Of a stretch of DNA of 64,000 nucleotides, positions 26,595 to 36,240 are shown piece after piece (position 1 is the stretch's first letter; each line of letters begins with the position of its first letter). The notes under the pieces were generated by a model, which was not told the DNA's origin, did not search any database, and saw only the letters and a program-made list of their open reading frames with translations. The position numbers were made by a program, and so were the translations under genes. The stretch comes from Streptomyces sp. NBC_01197 (lineage in GTDB: Bacteria > Actinomycetota > Actinomycetes > Streptomycetales > Streptomycetaceae), in assembly GCF_036010505.1 (NCBI RefSeq), contig NZ_CP108569.1, positions 2,606,001-2,670,000 of the forward strand, written 5' to 3'.

Positions 26595-27005
26595 ATGGGC
26601 CCGGAACAGGGTGCGATATCCGTCATGGCATTCGGCCTGCTCTTCGGAGCCGTGGGCGGCACGATCCTGTTCAAGGCACGCTGGCTGCGGCACCACGGGG
26701 CCCGGGCCTACGGCACCGTCGTCAGGCTGGCCAGGAGTTCCGGTGAAGGCGGGACGAGCTACCACCCGGTGGTGCAGTACCAGACCGGAAACGGCCGGAT
26801 GATGGAGGTCAGGTCCTCGCAGGGAAAGAGCGGGAGGACCAGCCTCCGCCCCGGCACGCCCGTCACCGTCTTCTACGACCCGGCCAAGCCGCAGCGGATG
26901 GCCATCGATGGCTACTCCGGCGGCGGGGGCATGGTCGCCTTCTGTGTCTTTGGAGCCGTGATCTTCGCGATAGGCGCGCGGGTGCTGGTGTCGACGATCG
27001 CCTGA
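26595..27005 (+). CDS. DUF3592 domain membrane protein
   Basis: This 136-residue protein has a membrane segment at each end (about 7-26 and 112-133). Between them is a small beta-rich domain containing GTVVRLARSSGEGG, YHPVVQYQT and FYDPAKPQRM, typical of DUF3592. The function of the family is unknown. The ATG at 26595 follows AAGGAGA. It lies inside the ESX-like region but does not belong to the known secretion machinery. Confidence 0.85.
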   Translation: MGPEQGAISVMAFGLLFGAVGGTILFKARWLRHHGARAYGTVVRLARSSGEGGTSYHPVVQYQTGNGRMMEVRSSQGKSGRTSLRPGTPVTVFYDPAKPQRMAIDGYSGGGGMVAFCVFGAVIFAIGARVLVSTIA

Positions 27006-27057
27006 CGAAGCGTCCGGTCCCCATGAGGGACGGCTCGGGCACCCCTTGACGACCCCA

Positions 27058-27129
27058 TCCCCCAGTGGGTACAAGTCCTCGTACAGCAACAACGGCGGTA
27101 ACTGCGTCGAGGTCGCCGCCAATCTCTAA
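27058..27129 (+). pseudogene. DUF397 protein remnant
   Basis: The frame ending at the TAA at 27127-27129 reads GYKSSYSNNGGNCVEVAANL, the conserved C-terminal core of small DUF397 proteins of Streptomyces. No start codon or N-terminal part is found upstream, nor the partner XRE regulator. It is a 3' fragment. Confidence 0.7.
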
Positions 27130-27147
27130 CACGTACGATCCAGAGTC

Positions 27148-27174
27148 GCCCCACCCCGCGCGGTGGGGCTTCTC
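27148..27174 (+). terminator. Terminator hairpin after the DUF397 remnant
   Basis: GCCCCAC (27148-27154) pairs with GTGGGGC (27163-27169), followed by TTCTC. Confidence 0.7.
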
Positions 27175-27242
27175 GCTGCCCTGCGCGACCCCGGGCGGAA
27201 AGTCCGTCGCTGCCGGCCGAGGTTCGTGAAAACCTGACGGGC

Positions 27243-27989
27243 ATGGATCCGGACCCGATTGACCTGGCCCGACGGCTCGTGCGTGACCGTTTCCCTGATG
27301 CGCTTGCCGTGGTCCTGGCGGGGTCCACGGCCGTGGGGCGGGCCACCGCCAGCAGCGACCTGGACATCGCGGTGCACATCGGGGACGGTGGCGAGACCCG
27401 TCGGGAGACGCTCCGGTTCGAGGGCCGTGTCGTGGAGCTGTTCATCCACACCCGGGCCGGTCTCGTCGATCTCTTCGCCGCGGATGTCGCCGCACGTCGC
27501 GCGGTCCTGCAGAGCATGTATGCCTCCGGTCTTGTCCTGGTCGACAGAGAGGGAGCGGCCGGACGGTCCCGGGCGCTGGCCGAAGCGGATCTCCGCAACG
27601 GTCCGCCGGCGCTTGAGCCCGAGGCGGTCGAGACGAAGCGGTACGGGCTGACTGACGCTCTGGACGATCTCGGCGACGCCGACGAGCCCATTGAGCGCCT
27701 GGCTGTGGCCGGGTTCGTAGTCAACGCCGCCGCAGACCTGCTCTTCGACCACCACCGCGCGTGGGTCGGCGGCGGAAAGTGGCTGCCACGGCGTCTTCTG
27801 GAGGCGGACGCAGAGCATGGGGCTGCCCTGCTCGAAGGGCACCTGCATCTGTGTGAGTCGGGAGACGCCGAGCCGTTGATCGATGCGGCCTCGCACATCC
27901 TCAACCTCGTCGGTGGGCCGCTTCGCGAGGGATATCGCAGGGTCTGGCAGGGCGTCATCGAATCGATTGCTGTCGGCACCGGGCGTTGA
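27243..27989 (+). CDS. Nucleotidyltransferase domain protein (MNT-like)
   Basis: The 248-residue protein begins with a minimal nucleotidyltransferase domain: GSTAVGRATASSDLDIAV at about 27-44 is the GS...DxD metal-binding motif, and a third acidic residue lies in RVVELFIH. The C-terminal half is helical. Such proteins transfer AMP or other nucleotides to small molecules, RNA or proteins, and some are antitoxin or resistance enzymes. No partner HEPN gene is adjacent. The start ATG at 27243 has only a weak ribosome site. Confidence 0.8.
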   Translation: MDPDPIDLARRLVRDRFPDALAVVLAGSTAVGRATASSDLDIAVHIGDGGETRRETLRFEGRVVELFIHTRAGLVDLFAADVAARRAVLQSMYASGLVLVDREGAAGRSRALAEADLRNGPPALEPEAVETKRYGLTDALDDLGDADEPIERLAVAGFVVNAAADLLFDHHRAWVGGGKWLPRRLLEADAEHGAALLEGHLHLCESGDAEPLIDAASHILNLVGGPLREGYRRVWQGVIESIAVGTGR

Positions 27990-28080
27990 CGCGGTCCGAC
28001 GTATAACAGGGATGTCTTAGAAAGCAGTTCGGCGGAACGGTCAGCCGGGCCGGGTCAGTCCTGGTGGTCAGAAACGCTCG

Positions 28081-28110
28081 CTCGTACCGACTCGTACCGA
28101 CTCGTACCGA
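28081..28110. repeat. Three tandem 10-bp repeats
   Basis: CTCGTACCGA is repeated three times without change, 37 bases before the DUF4232 lipoprotein start. Repeats on one face of the helix could be a regulator binding array. Confidence 0.85.
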
Positions 28111-28146
28111 GCGGCCGGCACCTCAACCGAGACTGAGGAACAAACG

Positions 28147-28836
28147 GTGCTCGCTCGCAACCTCACCTTCGCCGCCCTGGCCGTTGCTGCGGGTCTCTCG
28201 CTCACGGCCTGCAACGGTGACAACGGCGCGGCCCGGAGCGGCGGCTCGTCACCGTCCTCCGAGTCCTCCGCGGCTTCCTCGACCGGCGATTCGGGCTCGG
28301 GCGGTTCGGAGCAGGGGGGCGGGAAGGACACCGCCGGGAAGAGCTCCGGCGGACAGGGTACGGGCGGGCAGGGTACGGATTCCAAGACCGGCTCCGGCAC
28401 GGGCGCCAAGGCCGGCAAGTGCCGCACCGACGACATGGACATCACCGCCTCGGACAGCACCATCAGCGGCGACACGGAGGGATCGGTCGCGGTCACGTTC
28501 AAGAACGGCGGCGGCCGGGACTGTGCCCTGTCCGGATACGCGGGCATCGATTTGAAGACCAACTACGGGAATCTGTCCGCCAAGCGCAGCGGTCAGGGTT
28601 CCAGCCCCATGGTCCTCAAGAACGGCGAGTCGGTGTCCTTCGGCATCAGTTACCCGCTCAACAACACGGGCGGCTCCGGCGTCAAGGTCACCGGACTTGT
28701 GGTGACCCCGCCGGACGAGACGAAGTCGTTCTCCCTCGCATGGCCCGGCGGCGCCAGCCTGCCCGTCACCGACGGCTCCGGCTCCCCCGTCAAGGTCTTC
28801 CCGATGGGCAGCGCCGGCCAGGGCGGGGCGAGCTGA
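28147..28836 (+). CDS. DUF4232 lipoprotein
   Basis: This 229-residue protein has a lipoprotein signal with lipobox LSLTAC (Cys22), then a Ser/Gly-rich linker (about 25-95) and a DUF4232 beta-sandwich domain (about 98-222), which starts at CRTDDMDITAS and contains a second Cys in RDCALSGYAG likely to form a disulfide. It should be anchored on the outer face of the membrane. The GTG at 28147 follows GAGGAA. Function is unknown. The next gene is a sigma factor; the two may be co-regulated. Confidence 0.88.
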   Translation: MLARNLTFAALAVAAGLSLTACNGDNGAARSGGSSPSSESSAASSTGDSGSGGSEQGGGKDTAGKSSGGQGTGGQGTDSKTGSGTGAKAGKCRTDDMDITASDSTISGDTEGSVAVTFKNGGGRDCALSGYAGIDLKTNYGNLSAKRSGQGSSPMVLKNGESVSFGISYPLNNTGGSGVKVTGLVVTPPDETKSFSLAWPGGASLPVTDGSGSPVKVFPMGSAGQGGAS

Positions 28837-28928
28837 CCCGTACGGCACTGTGACCCAGGTCTCACGATGCGCGTGCAGCACATGAGACGGCTTTCCCGTC
28901 AAGGAGGGGTGACAGGAAGGGAGGGGAT

Positions 28929-29507
28929 GTGGACCTGGCAACCGAGCACGGTGTCCGTACCGCACACAGCGAGCCCAGGCCGACGGAGTCGGAGGCCGAG
29001 AACGACTTCCATGGCTTCGTCGTCGCCCGGTCGGCCGCACTGTTCCGCGGGGCCCTCGTCTTGACGGGAAACCGCGAGACAGCGGAGGACCTGGTCCAGG
29101 AGACCCTGGAACGGGCCTGCCGCAAGTGGCGCACCATCGCCGCCAAGGACGCTCCGGACGCCTATGTGCGGCGGATCATGGTGAACCTGGCCAACGACCG
29201 GTGGCGGAGATTCCGCCGCACGGTCCCGCACCAGGACGGTGGCGACCGTGCCGCCTCCGGGGACCAGTACGGGCAGGTGGACACAAGGGACCAGTTGGTG
29301 CGGGCCCTCCAGGGTCTGCCGATGCGTATGCGGACGGTCGTGGTACTCCGGTACTTCCACGATCTGTCGGATGCCGAGATCGCCGCCGACCTGAGGATCT
29401 CACCGAGCACCGTGCGGTCCCAGCTCGCTCGTGGCATCGACAAGCTCAGAGGCCAGTTCCCCGCACTCTCCAGCCCTTCACCACAGCAGCCCACGGAAGG
29501 AATCTGA
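28929..29507 (+). CDS. SigE-family ECF RNA polymerase sigma factor
   Basis: The 192-residue protein has sigma region 2 (about 28-90; LVLTGNRETAEDLVQETLERA) and region 4 (about 120-175; VVVLRYFHDLSDAEIAADL and the helix-turn-helix ISPSTVRSQLARGIDKL). It belongs to the large actinobacterial SigE-type ECF group. The GTG at 28929 follows a GGAAGGGAGGGG ribosome site. Its stop overlaps the start of the next gene (TGATG), which encodes a single-pass membrane protein that could act as its anti-sigma factor. Confidence 0.9.
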   Translation: MDLATEHGVRTAHSEPRPTESEAENDFHGFVVARSAALFRGALVLTGNRETAEDLVQETLERACRKWRTIAAKDAPDAYVRRIMVNLANDRWRRFRRTVPHQDGGDRAASGDQYGQVDTRDQLVRALQGLPMRMRTVVVLRYFHDLSDAEIAADLRISPSTVRSQLARGIDKLRGQFPALSSPSPQQPTEGI

Positions 29508-30007
29508 TGAATTCAAACGGTTCACAGCCTTTCGGCTGCACACCCTTCGAACAGGAACTGGTGAACGCCATGAACGACTTCGCACACACCACCGCGACGC
29601 CGGACTTCGACACGGCCGCGATCGCGCGCGGCGCCCGCCGCAAGCGGGCCACGGCCATAGCGGGCATCGCCACCGCCCTCGTCGTGGCCGGCGCCGGCAC
29701 CGCCCTGGCAGTAGGGGGCGTCGCCGGCAGCTCGCACACCTCGAAGCCGGCCGCACCGGCCGCTGCCGACAACACCACCTTCCTCGTCCGCACCAGCGAC
29801 GGCACCATCGCCAAGGAGAGCCTGGGCGGCGCGCCCTCGACGCGGGCCAGGATGATCCTTGTCCACTTCCGCCTCACGCCCAACTTCACCCGGGTCAAGA
29901 AGGCCGACTGTCCGCAGCCGCAGGACGCGGTGGTCTCGCTCTCGCCGCACGCCCCGACCGTCCTCAACGAGGGTGACACCGTCCTCGTGACCACCTGCTA
30001 CCGCTGA
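29507..30007 (+). CDS. Single-pass membrane protein, possible anti-sigma factor
   Basis: The 166-residue protein has a cytoplasmic N-terminus (about 1-47), ending in basic RGARRKR, one membrane segment (about 48-72) and an outer domain of about 95 residues with two Cys (KADCPQPQ and VTTCYR) that probably form a disulfide. Translation is coupled to the sigma factor gene by TGATG. No zinc-binding ZAS motif is visible. The anti-sigma role is inferred from arrangement only. Confidence 0.75.
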   Translation: MNSNGSQPFGCTPFEQELVNAMNDFAHTTATPDFDTAAIARGARRKRATAIAGIATALVVAGAGTALAVGGVAGSSHTSKPAAPAAADNTTFLVRTSDGTIAKESLGGAPSTRARMILVHFRLTPNFTRVKKADCPQPQDAVVSLSPHAPTVLNEGDTVLVTTCYR

Positions 30008-30052
30008 CCCCGGCAGAACCGGCCTGACAGAGCCGGGCCGGCAGGACAGAGA

Positions 30053-30083
30053 GTGGTGGCCCCGTCGGAACCGGGGCCACCAC
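30053..30083 (+). terminator. Terminator of the sigma factor operon
   Basis: GTGGTGGCCCCG (30053-30064) pairs with CGGGGCCACCAC (30072-30083) around a 7-base loop. Confidence 0.88.
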
Positions 30084-30214
30084 CCCCTGTATTCCAGCAC
30101 GGCCTGCGCCCCGGAGGGCTGTGCGGCCGCGCATCGCACGCGTCTGGGCACAACATCAGCCGTTACCTGTCACCACGGGCTCCGGAGCCGTACGCCCCGG
30201 AGCCCCTCAGCCCT

Positions 30215-31594
30215 CTACTTCGCCACTTCCCGATCCACCCCTTCGTCGCGCAGCGCCGTCTGCACCTGCACGGTGCTGCGGCGCGTGATGTACAGACCGC
30301 GTCCGGGCGGGAGCAGCCGCGGCTTCGTGCCGGTGATGATCTGCCCCTCGGTGGGCGGGCAGGACAGCTGGAGCACCGGGGTGTTGGCCTCGATGAGGCG
30401 GCGCAGCAGCTGGTCGGTCATCATCGAGCGGGACGCGCCGTTGGCGCTGCGGGCCACGATGACGTGCAGCCCCACCTCGGCGCCCTGTGCGAGATACGGC
30501 AGCAGCGGGGCGAACGGGTCGGGTCCGCCGCTGCCGATCAGCTCGTAGTCGTCGATGACGACGAACAGCCGCAGCCCCTTCCACCAGTCGCGCTTCGCCA
30601 GCCGCTCCGGTGAGATCTCCGGGCCCGGCACCCGGTCGGCAATGGCGCGCGCCGAGCCGCTGACCATCTCCTGGAGCTGGGCCGGGCCGACGGCGTACCC
30701 GAGGCGGTGCGCCTCCGGTACGGCGCCCGCGAGGCGGCGGCGGTAGTCGGTGACCATGACACGGGCCTCGCCGGGCTCGTACCGCCGGGTGACCGCCGCG
30801 CAGATCAGCGCCAGCAGGTTGGTCTTGCCGGACTCGGCGTCGCCGACCACGACCAGGTGCGGGTTCTCCTCGAAGTCGTGCCGGAAGGGGTCCAGTTGGA
30901 CGTCCCGGAGGCCGATCGGGACGCGCAGGTCACCGTCCGGTCCGGGCAGTTCGGACGCGGGCAGGGCGAGCGGCAGCATCCGTACCGGCGGTGCCTTGGG
31001 CCCGTCCCACCCGGCGGCCGTCTCGCGGACCAGCGCGTCCACTCCGTCCGAGAGGGTCTCGGCCGAGGGGTCTCCGTCGATACGGGGCAGCGCGGCCAGG
31101 AAGTGCAGCCGCTCGTCTGTGAGCCCGCGGCCGGGGATCTTCGGCACGGTCGCCGCGGCACGCATGTTGATCGCGGAGTCGACCGGGTCACCGAGCCGCA
31201 GCTCGAAGCGGGTGCCGAGCTGGTCGCGCAGGGCGCTGCCGATCTCGCCCCAGCGGGTCGCGGCGATGATCAGGTGGACGCCGAAGTTGAGCCCGCGGGA
31301 CGCGATGAGGGTGAAGGTCGGCACCAGGTCCATGAAGTCCTGGAGGATCGTGCTCCAGCCGTCGACGACGAGGAAGACGTCGCCGTACGCGTCGTCGGCG
31401 AACTCACCGGCCGCGCGCTTGCGCCGGAAGTCCGCCATGGAGCCCAGGCCGTGCTCGGCGAACTGGCGCTCGCGCCGGGCGATCAGCGCGGTGATCTCGG
31501 CGACCGTGCGCAGCAGCCGCTCCGGGTCGAGGCGGCCGGTGACGCCGCCGACGTGCGGGAGTCCGGAGAGCGCGGAGAGTCCGCCGCCCCCCCC
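30215..31594 (-). pseudogene. eccC: Type VII secretion ATPase EccC, C-terminal part after frameshift
   Basis: This part continues EccC after the frameshift at the C8 run (31587-31594). It restarts in a new frame with GGGGLSALSGLPHVGGV, completing the second FtsK/SpoIIIE ATPase domain (VFLVVDGWSTILQDF) and adding the third, with Walker A GDAESGKTNLL and a Walker B-like LFVVIDDYELI. EccC binds secreted WXG100 substrates through its last domain and drives export. The coding quality remains excellent to the stop at 30215, so the break looks recent or technical. Confidence 0.85.
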
Positions 31595-34236
31595 AGGTCC
31601 AGGCAGTAGAACTGCACCTCGCGCGGGGTGTGGGTGCGGGCGATCGCGGTGATGAGCGTACGGACGAGGGTGCTCTTGCCGCTCTGCGGGCCACCGGCGA
31701 TACCGACGTGCCCGCCCGCACCGGAGAGATCGGCGGTCAGCTCGTCGCGCCGCTGGTCGAACGGCCGGTCCACGATGCCGACCGGCACGGTGAGCGGGCG
31801 TCGCGCTTCGGGAGAGCCGGGCGCGGGCAGCAGCAGGTCGAGTGTGGGCGGTTCGGCGAGCGGGGGCAGCCACACCTGGTGGGCGTGCGGGCCGGACTTC
31901 TCCAGCTGCTCGACGGCGATGGTGAGCAGGCTGCCGGTGGCCTCATCGGCCGCAGCCGTCTCGGCGGCCGCGCCGCCCGGCTCAAGTTCGCTCTGCGGCA
32001 GTTGCCGTGGCGGGACCCAGCCCGCCTGGAACGGCACGACCTGTCCGGCGACGACCGCCTGGCGTACCGCGGGGCGGACGACCCGGTAGGGCCCGGAGAC
32101 GAAGGCGGCCTTGAACCGGGTGAGCGTGCCGACGTCGTTCTTCAGCAGGCCGCTGCCCGGCTGCGGCGGCAGCTCGTACGCGTCCGGGACACCGAGCACG
32201 CCACGGCTCTCCATCGCGGAGAACGTCCGCAGCCCCACCCGGTAGGAGAGATGCGACTCCAGCTGGTGGATACGGCCTTCGTCGAGCCGCTGCGAGGCGA
32301 GCAGCAGATGCACGCCGAGGCTCCGGCCGAGCCGTCCGATCACGACGAAGAGGTCGAGGAAGTCCCGGTGGGCGGCGCGGAGTTCACTGAACTCGTCGAC
32401 CACCACGAACAGCGTGGGGAGCGGCGCGAGGTCGGCGCCGCCTTCGCGGGCCTTCTCGTACTCAAGGAGCGAGGCGTAGTTGCCCGCCTTGCGCAGGAGT
32501 TCCTGGCGGCGCATCAGTTCGCCGTGCAGGGCGTCGCGCATCCGGTCCACCAGCGCGGTCTCGTCGGCGAGGTTGGTGATGACGGCTGAGGTGTGCGGCA
32601 GCCGCTCGAGGCCGAGGAAGGTCGCGCCGCCCTTGAAGTCGACGAGTACGAAGTTGAGCGTCTCGGACGAGTGGGTGAGCGCGAGGCCGAGCACCAGGGT
32701 ACGCAGCAGCTCGGACTTCCCGGAGCCGGTGGCGCCGATGAGCATGCCGTGCGGGCCCATGCCGCCCTGCGCCGACTCCTTGATGTCCAGGGCCACTTGG
32801 CTGCCGTCGGCGGCCAGGCCGATCGGTACGCGCAGCCGGTCGCCGGGGGCGCGCCGCTCGTGCAGCCGTACGAGGTCGGCGGAGTGCAGATCGTGGATGC
32901 CGAGCAGACCGGTCAGCTCCATGTCCTCCTGGAGCGGCTGCTCGGAGCGGGCGGTGGCGCCCAGCCGGTACGGGGCCACGGCCGCCGCCAGTGCGCGCGC
33001 GGCGCGCGGGCCGAGGGTCTCGGGGCGGCCCACGGACGTCTCAACGGTCTTGCCGTCCGGGTCGGTGGTGACCATCGACAGGTCGTCGCGGGTGACGCGG
33101 AAGCGGAGTGTGCCACGTGCGGATGCGCCGTCGAGGGCCCCGCGGACGTCGATGACCAGGGCGTTGCGGTACCCGGCTCCGGCGATGCGCGCCCCGGCGG
33201 GGACCGAGGCGGTGTCCAGGACGATGACGGTGTACGGCTCGTCACGGCTCGGTTCGGCGCCCGGCTCGAACGCCGGGCGCCCGCCGAACTCCTCGCCCAG
33301 CAGCGGCTCCAGTTCGGATACGGCTTCGGCGACGAGGCGGGAGGAGCCGGCGCCGTCGGTGTCGGACGGGTGCTGGGCGTGCGGGAGCCACTTCACCCAC
33401 TCCCAGTCCGGGATCGCACCGCCGTCGGCGACGACCACGACGGCGAGATCCTCCGGGGCGTGCAGGACGGCGAGCTGTCCGACCATGGCGCGGGCGGCGC
33501 CGCGGGCGGTCTCCAGGTTCCGCTCGGCCGTCGCGGTCCGGTCCGCGCCATGGGCTTCCTCACCCGCTTTGCCGGCGGACAGCAGGACCACCCGGGCGAA
33601 GGAGCGCATCCGTACCGCGATCGGCTGCCCCGGCACCGTCGAGTACGCCCGGATGAAGCGGCGCAGCGCGTGTGCGCAGAGCGGTTCGAGGTCTTCGACG
33701 GGCTTGGTGGAGAGCGGATTGAGGGTGAGCGCGAGCTGACGGGTGCCGGTGGCGACCCGGATCTCGGCGAAGTCCTCATGGGTGGTGCGGCGCTCCCAGA
33801 GCCGCCCGCCGCGCACCAGTGAGACGAGTGAGCCGGGCTCGGGGTGGTGCCAGGCATCGGCACGCCGCTGCTCGTCGATGGCCTTGCGGATACGGCGGCG
33901 GCTGGTGGCGAGGTAGCGCAGGTAGTCACGTCGTTCGCCGCGCAGCCGGCGCTTGCGGTCCCCGGCCGCGCGGATGAACTGGCTGATCAGCATACCGACC
34001 GCGGACAGCAGCATCATCCCGATGGCGACCCACATGAGGATGCCGCTGCTCTCGCCGGGTCTGATGAAGATCAGTACCATGCCGAGCGAGCTGAGTGCCA
34101 TGGGCAGATAGGTGATGACCCCGCTCATGGCGCTCTGGGACTCGGGCAGCGCGGGTGGTTCCTGGAGGGTCAGCTCGCCCTGCGGCAGCTGCGGGCCCGG
34201 CCGGCGCGGCGGGCGCCTGAACGTGACGGTGCTCAA
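31483..34236 (-). pseudogene. eccC: Type VII secretion ATPase EccC, N-terminal part
   Basis: The part upstream of the frameshift has two membrane segments (about 40-57 and 64-85), a linker, a first FtsK/SpoIIIE ATPase domain (Walker A GATGSGKSELL, Walker B LPTLFVVVDEFSEL) and the start of the second (Walker A GGPQSGKSTLV). After FYCLDLGG the frame is lost and about 35 wrong residues follow to the stop at 31483. The TTG at 34236 was chosen: it follows AGGAAGG and gives MSTVTFRRPPRRPG, the family N-terminus. Together the two parts would make an EccC of about 1,340 residues. Confidence 0.87.
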
Positions 34237-34320
34237 GAGGGCAGGGCCTTCCTGGTCCAAGGAGACTGGGTTGAATTACCTGTGGGTTGACGGACGGATA
34301 AGAAACTCGGGGTCGTCCCG

Positions 34321-36192
34321 GTGTCGGCGCCGAGCGGGCCCGACGCGCACCGGGCACAGCTCATGGGCACCCTGCGCAATCTGCGGTTCACCCGCAACAG
34401 CCTGGAGTCCGTCAGGACGCTGCTGTCCGAACGGCACGGGCAGGCCATGGTCGAGGCAGGAATTCCGCAGCAGTACCGGGGGCGTGAAGGCGGCCGTCGC
34501 CGGGTGGGAACACAGCGTGGGCTCCCCCTGGTCGAAGAGCTTCCTGCCGCTGCTGGCCGGGACGTTCGGCGTGGATCTGACCGTGCACACCCCGCCGTCG
34601 GAGACGAATCCGGGCGGGTCGGACCGGTTCCGGCCGCCGCCGGGGGGCGGTGCGCCGCTCTCCGTACACCTGCACCGGAACGGCTCACACTTCGACGGAA
34701 CGACGGAGCCGTCCGCCGCCCGCCGGCAGACCGACTCGTCCCATGCCCCGAACAGCTCGCCGGCCGCCCCGCTCCACACCCAGCACTCCGGCCCGCCGAC
34801 GGGCCCGGCACACACTCCCACGCTCCGGCCCGCGCCCACCCCGACGCTCAGGCCCACCTCCCAGTACGCGACCCGGCGCCCGAGCCCGGGGCCGCCGAGA
34901 AGACCGCCCCGCCGACAGCCGAGAAATCCGCGCAGGCCGAGAAGGCCGCGCCGGCTGCGGAACCTGCTCCGGCAGCGGCTCCGGAAGAAGCCACGGCCAC
35001 GCCCACCACGGCGCCGGAAACCACGGCCACCCCCGCCACCGAACCCGCCACCGCGACCGCCGCGGCCACAACCTCCCGGGGGATACCGGCGCTCACCTCC
35101 GTACTGGGCACCCTCACCCGGAGCCGTACCCGTACCCGTACCTCCACCGAGTCCACCGCCGCCCTGAGCGCCGCAGGTGGGAACGGCCCCGGGGGCACCA
35201 GTGCGGAGGACGATGATTCGACACCCGGAAAGGTCTCCCGGCCGATGGTCGCGGCTGCCGCGACTGGAAGCGTGGTGCTGCTTTCCCTCCCGTTCGTCGT
35301 CGCCTCGTTCACCGGCGGGGACGGCCCCAAGCACAACACCGGAAACGCCGCCGCCGGATACACCGATCCCGGCGCCGGGGCGGACGGCTACGTACCGCAG
35401 TCCGACTCCTCCAAGGCGCCGCTGGGCAAGAGCGGCTCGAAGGGCCCGGGCACATCCGGCCCGGTGGGCGGCGTGAACGCTCCGCCCATCCACGAAGCCG
35501 CGTCGGCGGACACCGCCGGCGGCCCCGGGAGCACCAAGACGGACGGACATTCCTCGAAGAGCACGACCGGATCGGACTCCTCCACGGGCAAGGGGAAGAT
35601 CGACACGAAGACGGACTCCTCGTCGGGCAGCGGCGCCGCCAACACGCCGGAAAAGGCGCCGTCCTCACCCAAGGTGCTCTACTCCGCGATCGGCGGAATG
35701 CACTGCTCCAACAGTTCTGTCACCTACACCGAACGCGGCAAGTACACCGACGACCAGAAGGGCTGGACCACCCACGACGGCTCGTACGCCTCAGGCGGCT
35801 GCGAGGGCTGGTACCGCTCGATTCCCATGTCGGGTGACTCCAGCGACAGTGACAACAGCGCGGTGTGGAACTTCCGGACCGGTGACGTGAAGTCCGGCAG
35901 TTGCAAGGTCAGCGTCTACATACCGAACGACAGCAACGTCGGACACGTCGGCAGCCAGCCCACGTATTACACCGTCCACGACGGCACGAGCACCGCGGGC
36001 GACACTCAGCTCGGCCATTTCACGATCACGCAGGTGAGCCACCGCGGCGAGTGGATCGCGGCCCCCTCGTACCGGATCAACTCGGGCGTGCTGAGCGTCA
36101 AGCTGCACGACCGCGGCGACGACTGGAGTTCGTCGGCACGCGAGAACGCGCACAACGCCGCGGCGGCCATCAAGGTGGAGTGCACCGAGTAA
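34321..36192 (+). CDS. Membrane-anchored golvesin-domain protein with a compensated frameshift
   Basis: The open frame has 623 codons. Residues about 1-53 (LRNLRFTRNSLESVRTLL) look genuine, but between about 34478 and 34875 codon quality is best in the neighbouring frame, which reads GVKAAVAGWEHSVGS, LPLLAGTFGVDLTVHT and SVHLHRNGSHFDGT, a domain somewhat like the end of an OTU-type fold. The main frame then resumes with an Ala/Glu/Thr-rich linker, a membrane segment (about 310-330), a Ser/Gly/Lys linker, and a C-terminal golvesin/Xly-like beta domain (about 455-623). It is divergent from eccC and may be part of the same system. Confidence 0.7.
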   Translation: MSAPSGPDAHRAQLMGTLRNLRFTRNSLESVRTLLSERHGQAMVEAGIPQQYRGREGGRRRVGTQRGLPLVEELPAAAGRDVRRGSDRAHPAVGDESGRVGPVPAAAGGRCAALRTPAPERLTLRRNDGAVRRPPADRLVPCPEQLAGRPAPHPALRPADGPGTHSHAPARAHPDAQAHLPVRDPAPEPGAAEKTAPPTAEKSAQAEKAAPAAEPAPAAAPEEATATPTTAPETTATPATEPATATAAATTSRGIPALTSVLGTLTRSRTRTRTSTESTAALSAAGGNGPGGTSAEDDDSTPGKVSRPMVAAAATGSVVLLSLPFVVASFTGGDGPKHNTGNAAAGYTDPGAGADGYVPQSDSSKAPLGKSGSKGPGTSGPVGGVNAPPIHEAASADTAGGPGSTKTDGHSSKSTTGSDSSTGKGKIDTKTDSSSGSGAANTPEKAPSSPKVLYSAIGGMHCSNSSVTYTERGKYTDDQKGWTTHDGSYASGGCEGWYRSIPMSGDSSDSDNSAVWNFRTGDVKSGSCKVSVYIPNDSNVGHVGSQPTYYTVHDGTSTAGDTQLGHFTITQVSHRGEWIAAPSYRINSGVLSVKLHDRGDDWSSSARENAHNAAAAIKVECTE

Positions 36193-36204
36193 CGCGCAAC
36201 GGTA

Positions 36205-36240
36205 CGGCCCGCCGTTCACTTCACTCGGGACGGCGGGCCG
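36205..36240. terminator. Bidirectional terminator
   Basis: CGGCCCGCCGT (36205-36215) pairs with ACGGCGGGCCG (36230-36240) between convergent genes. Its right arm lies within the last codons of the DMT transporter gene. Confidence 0.85.
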
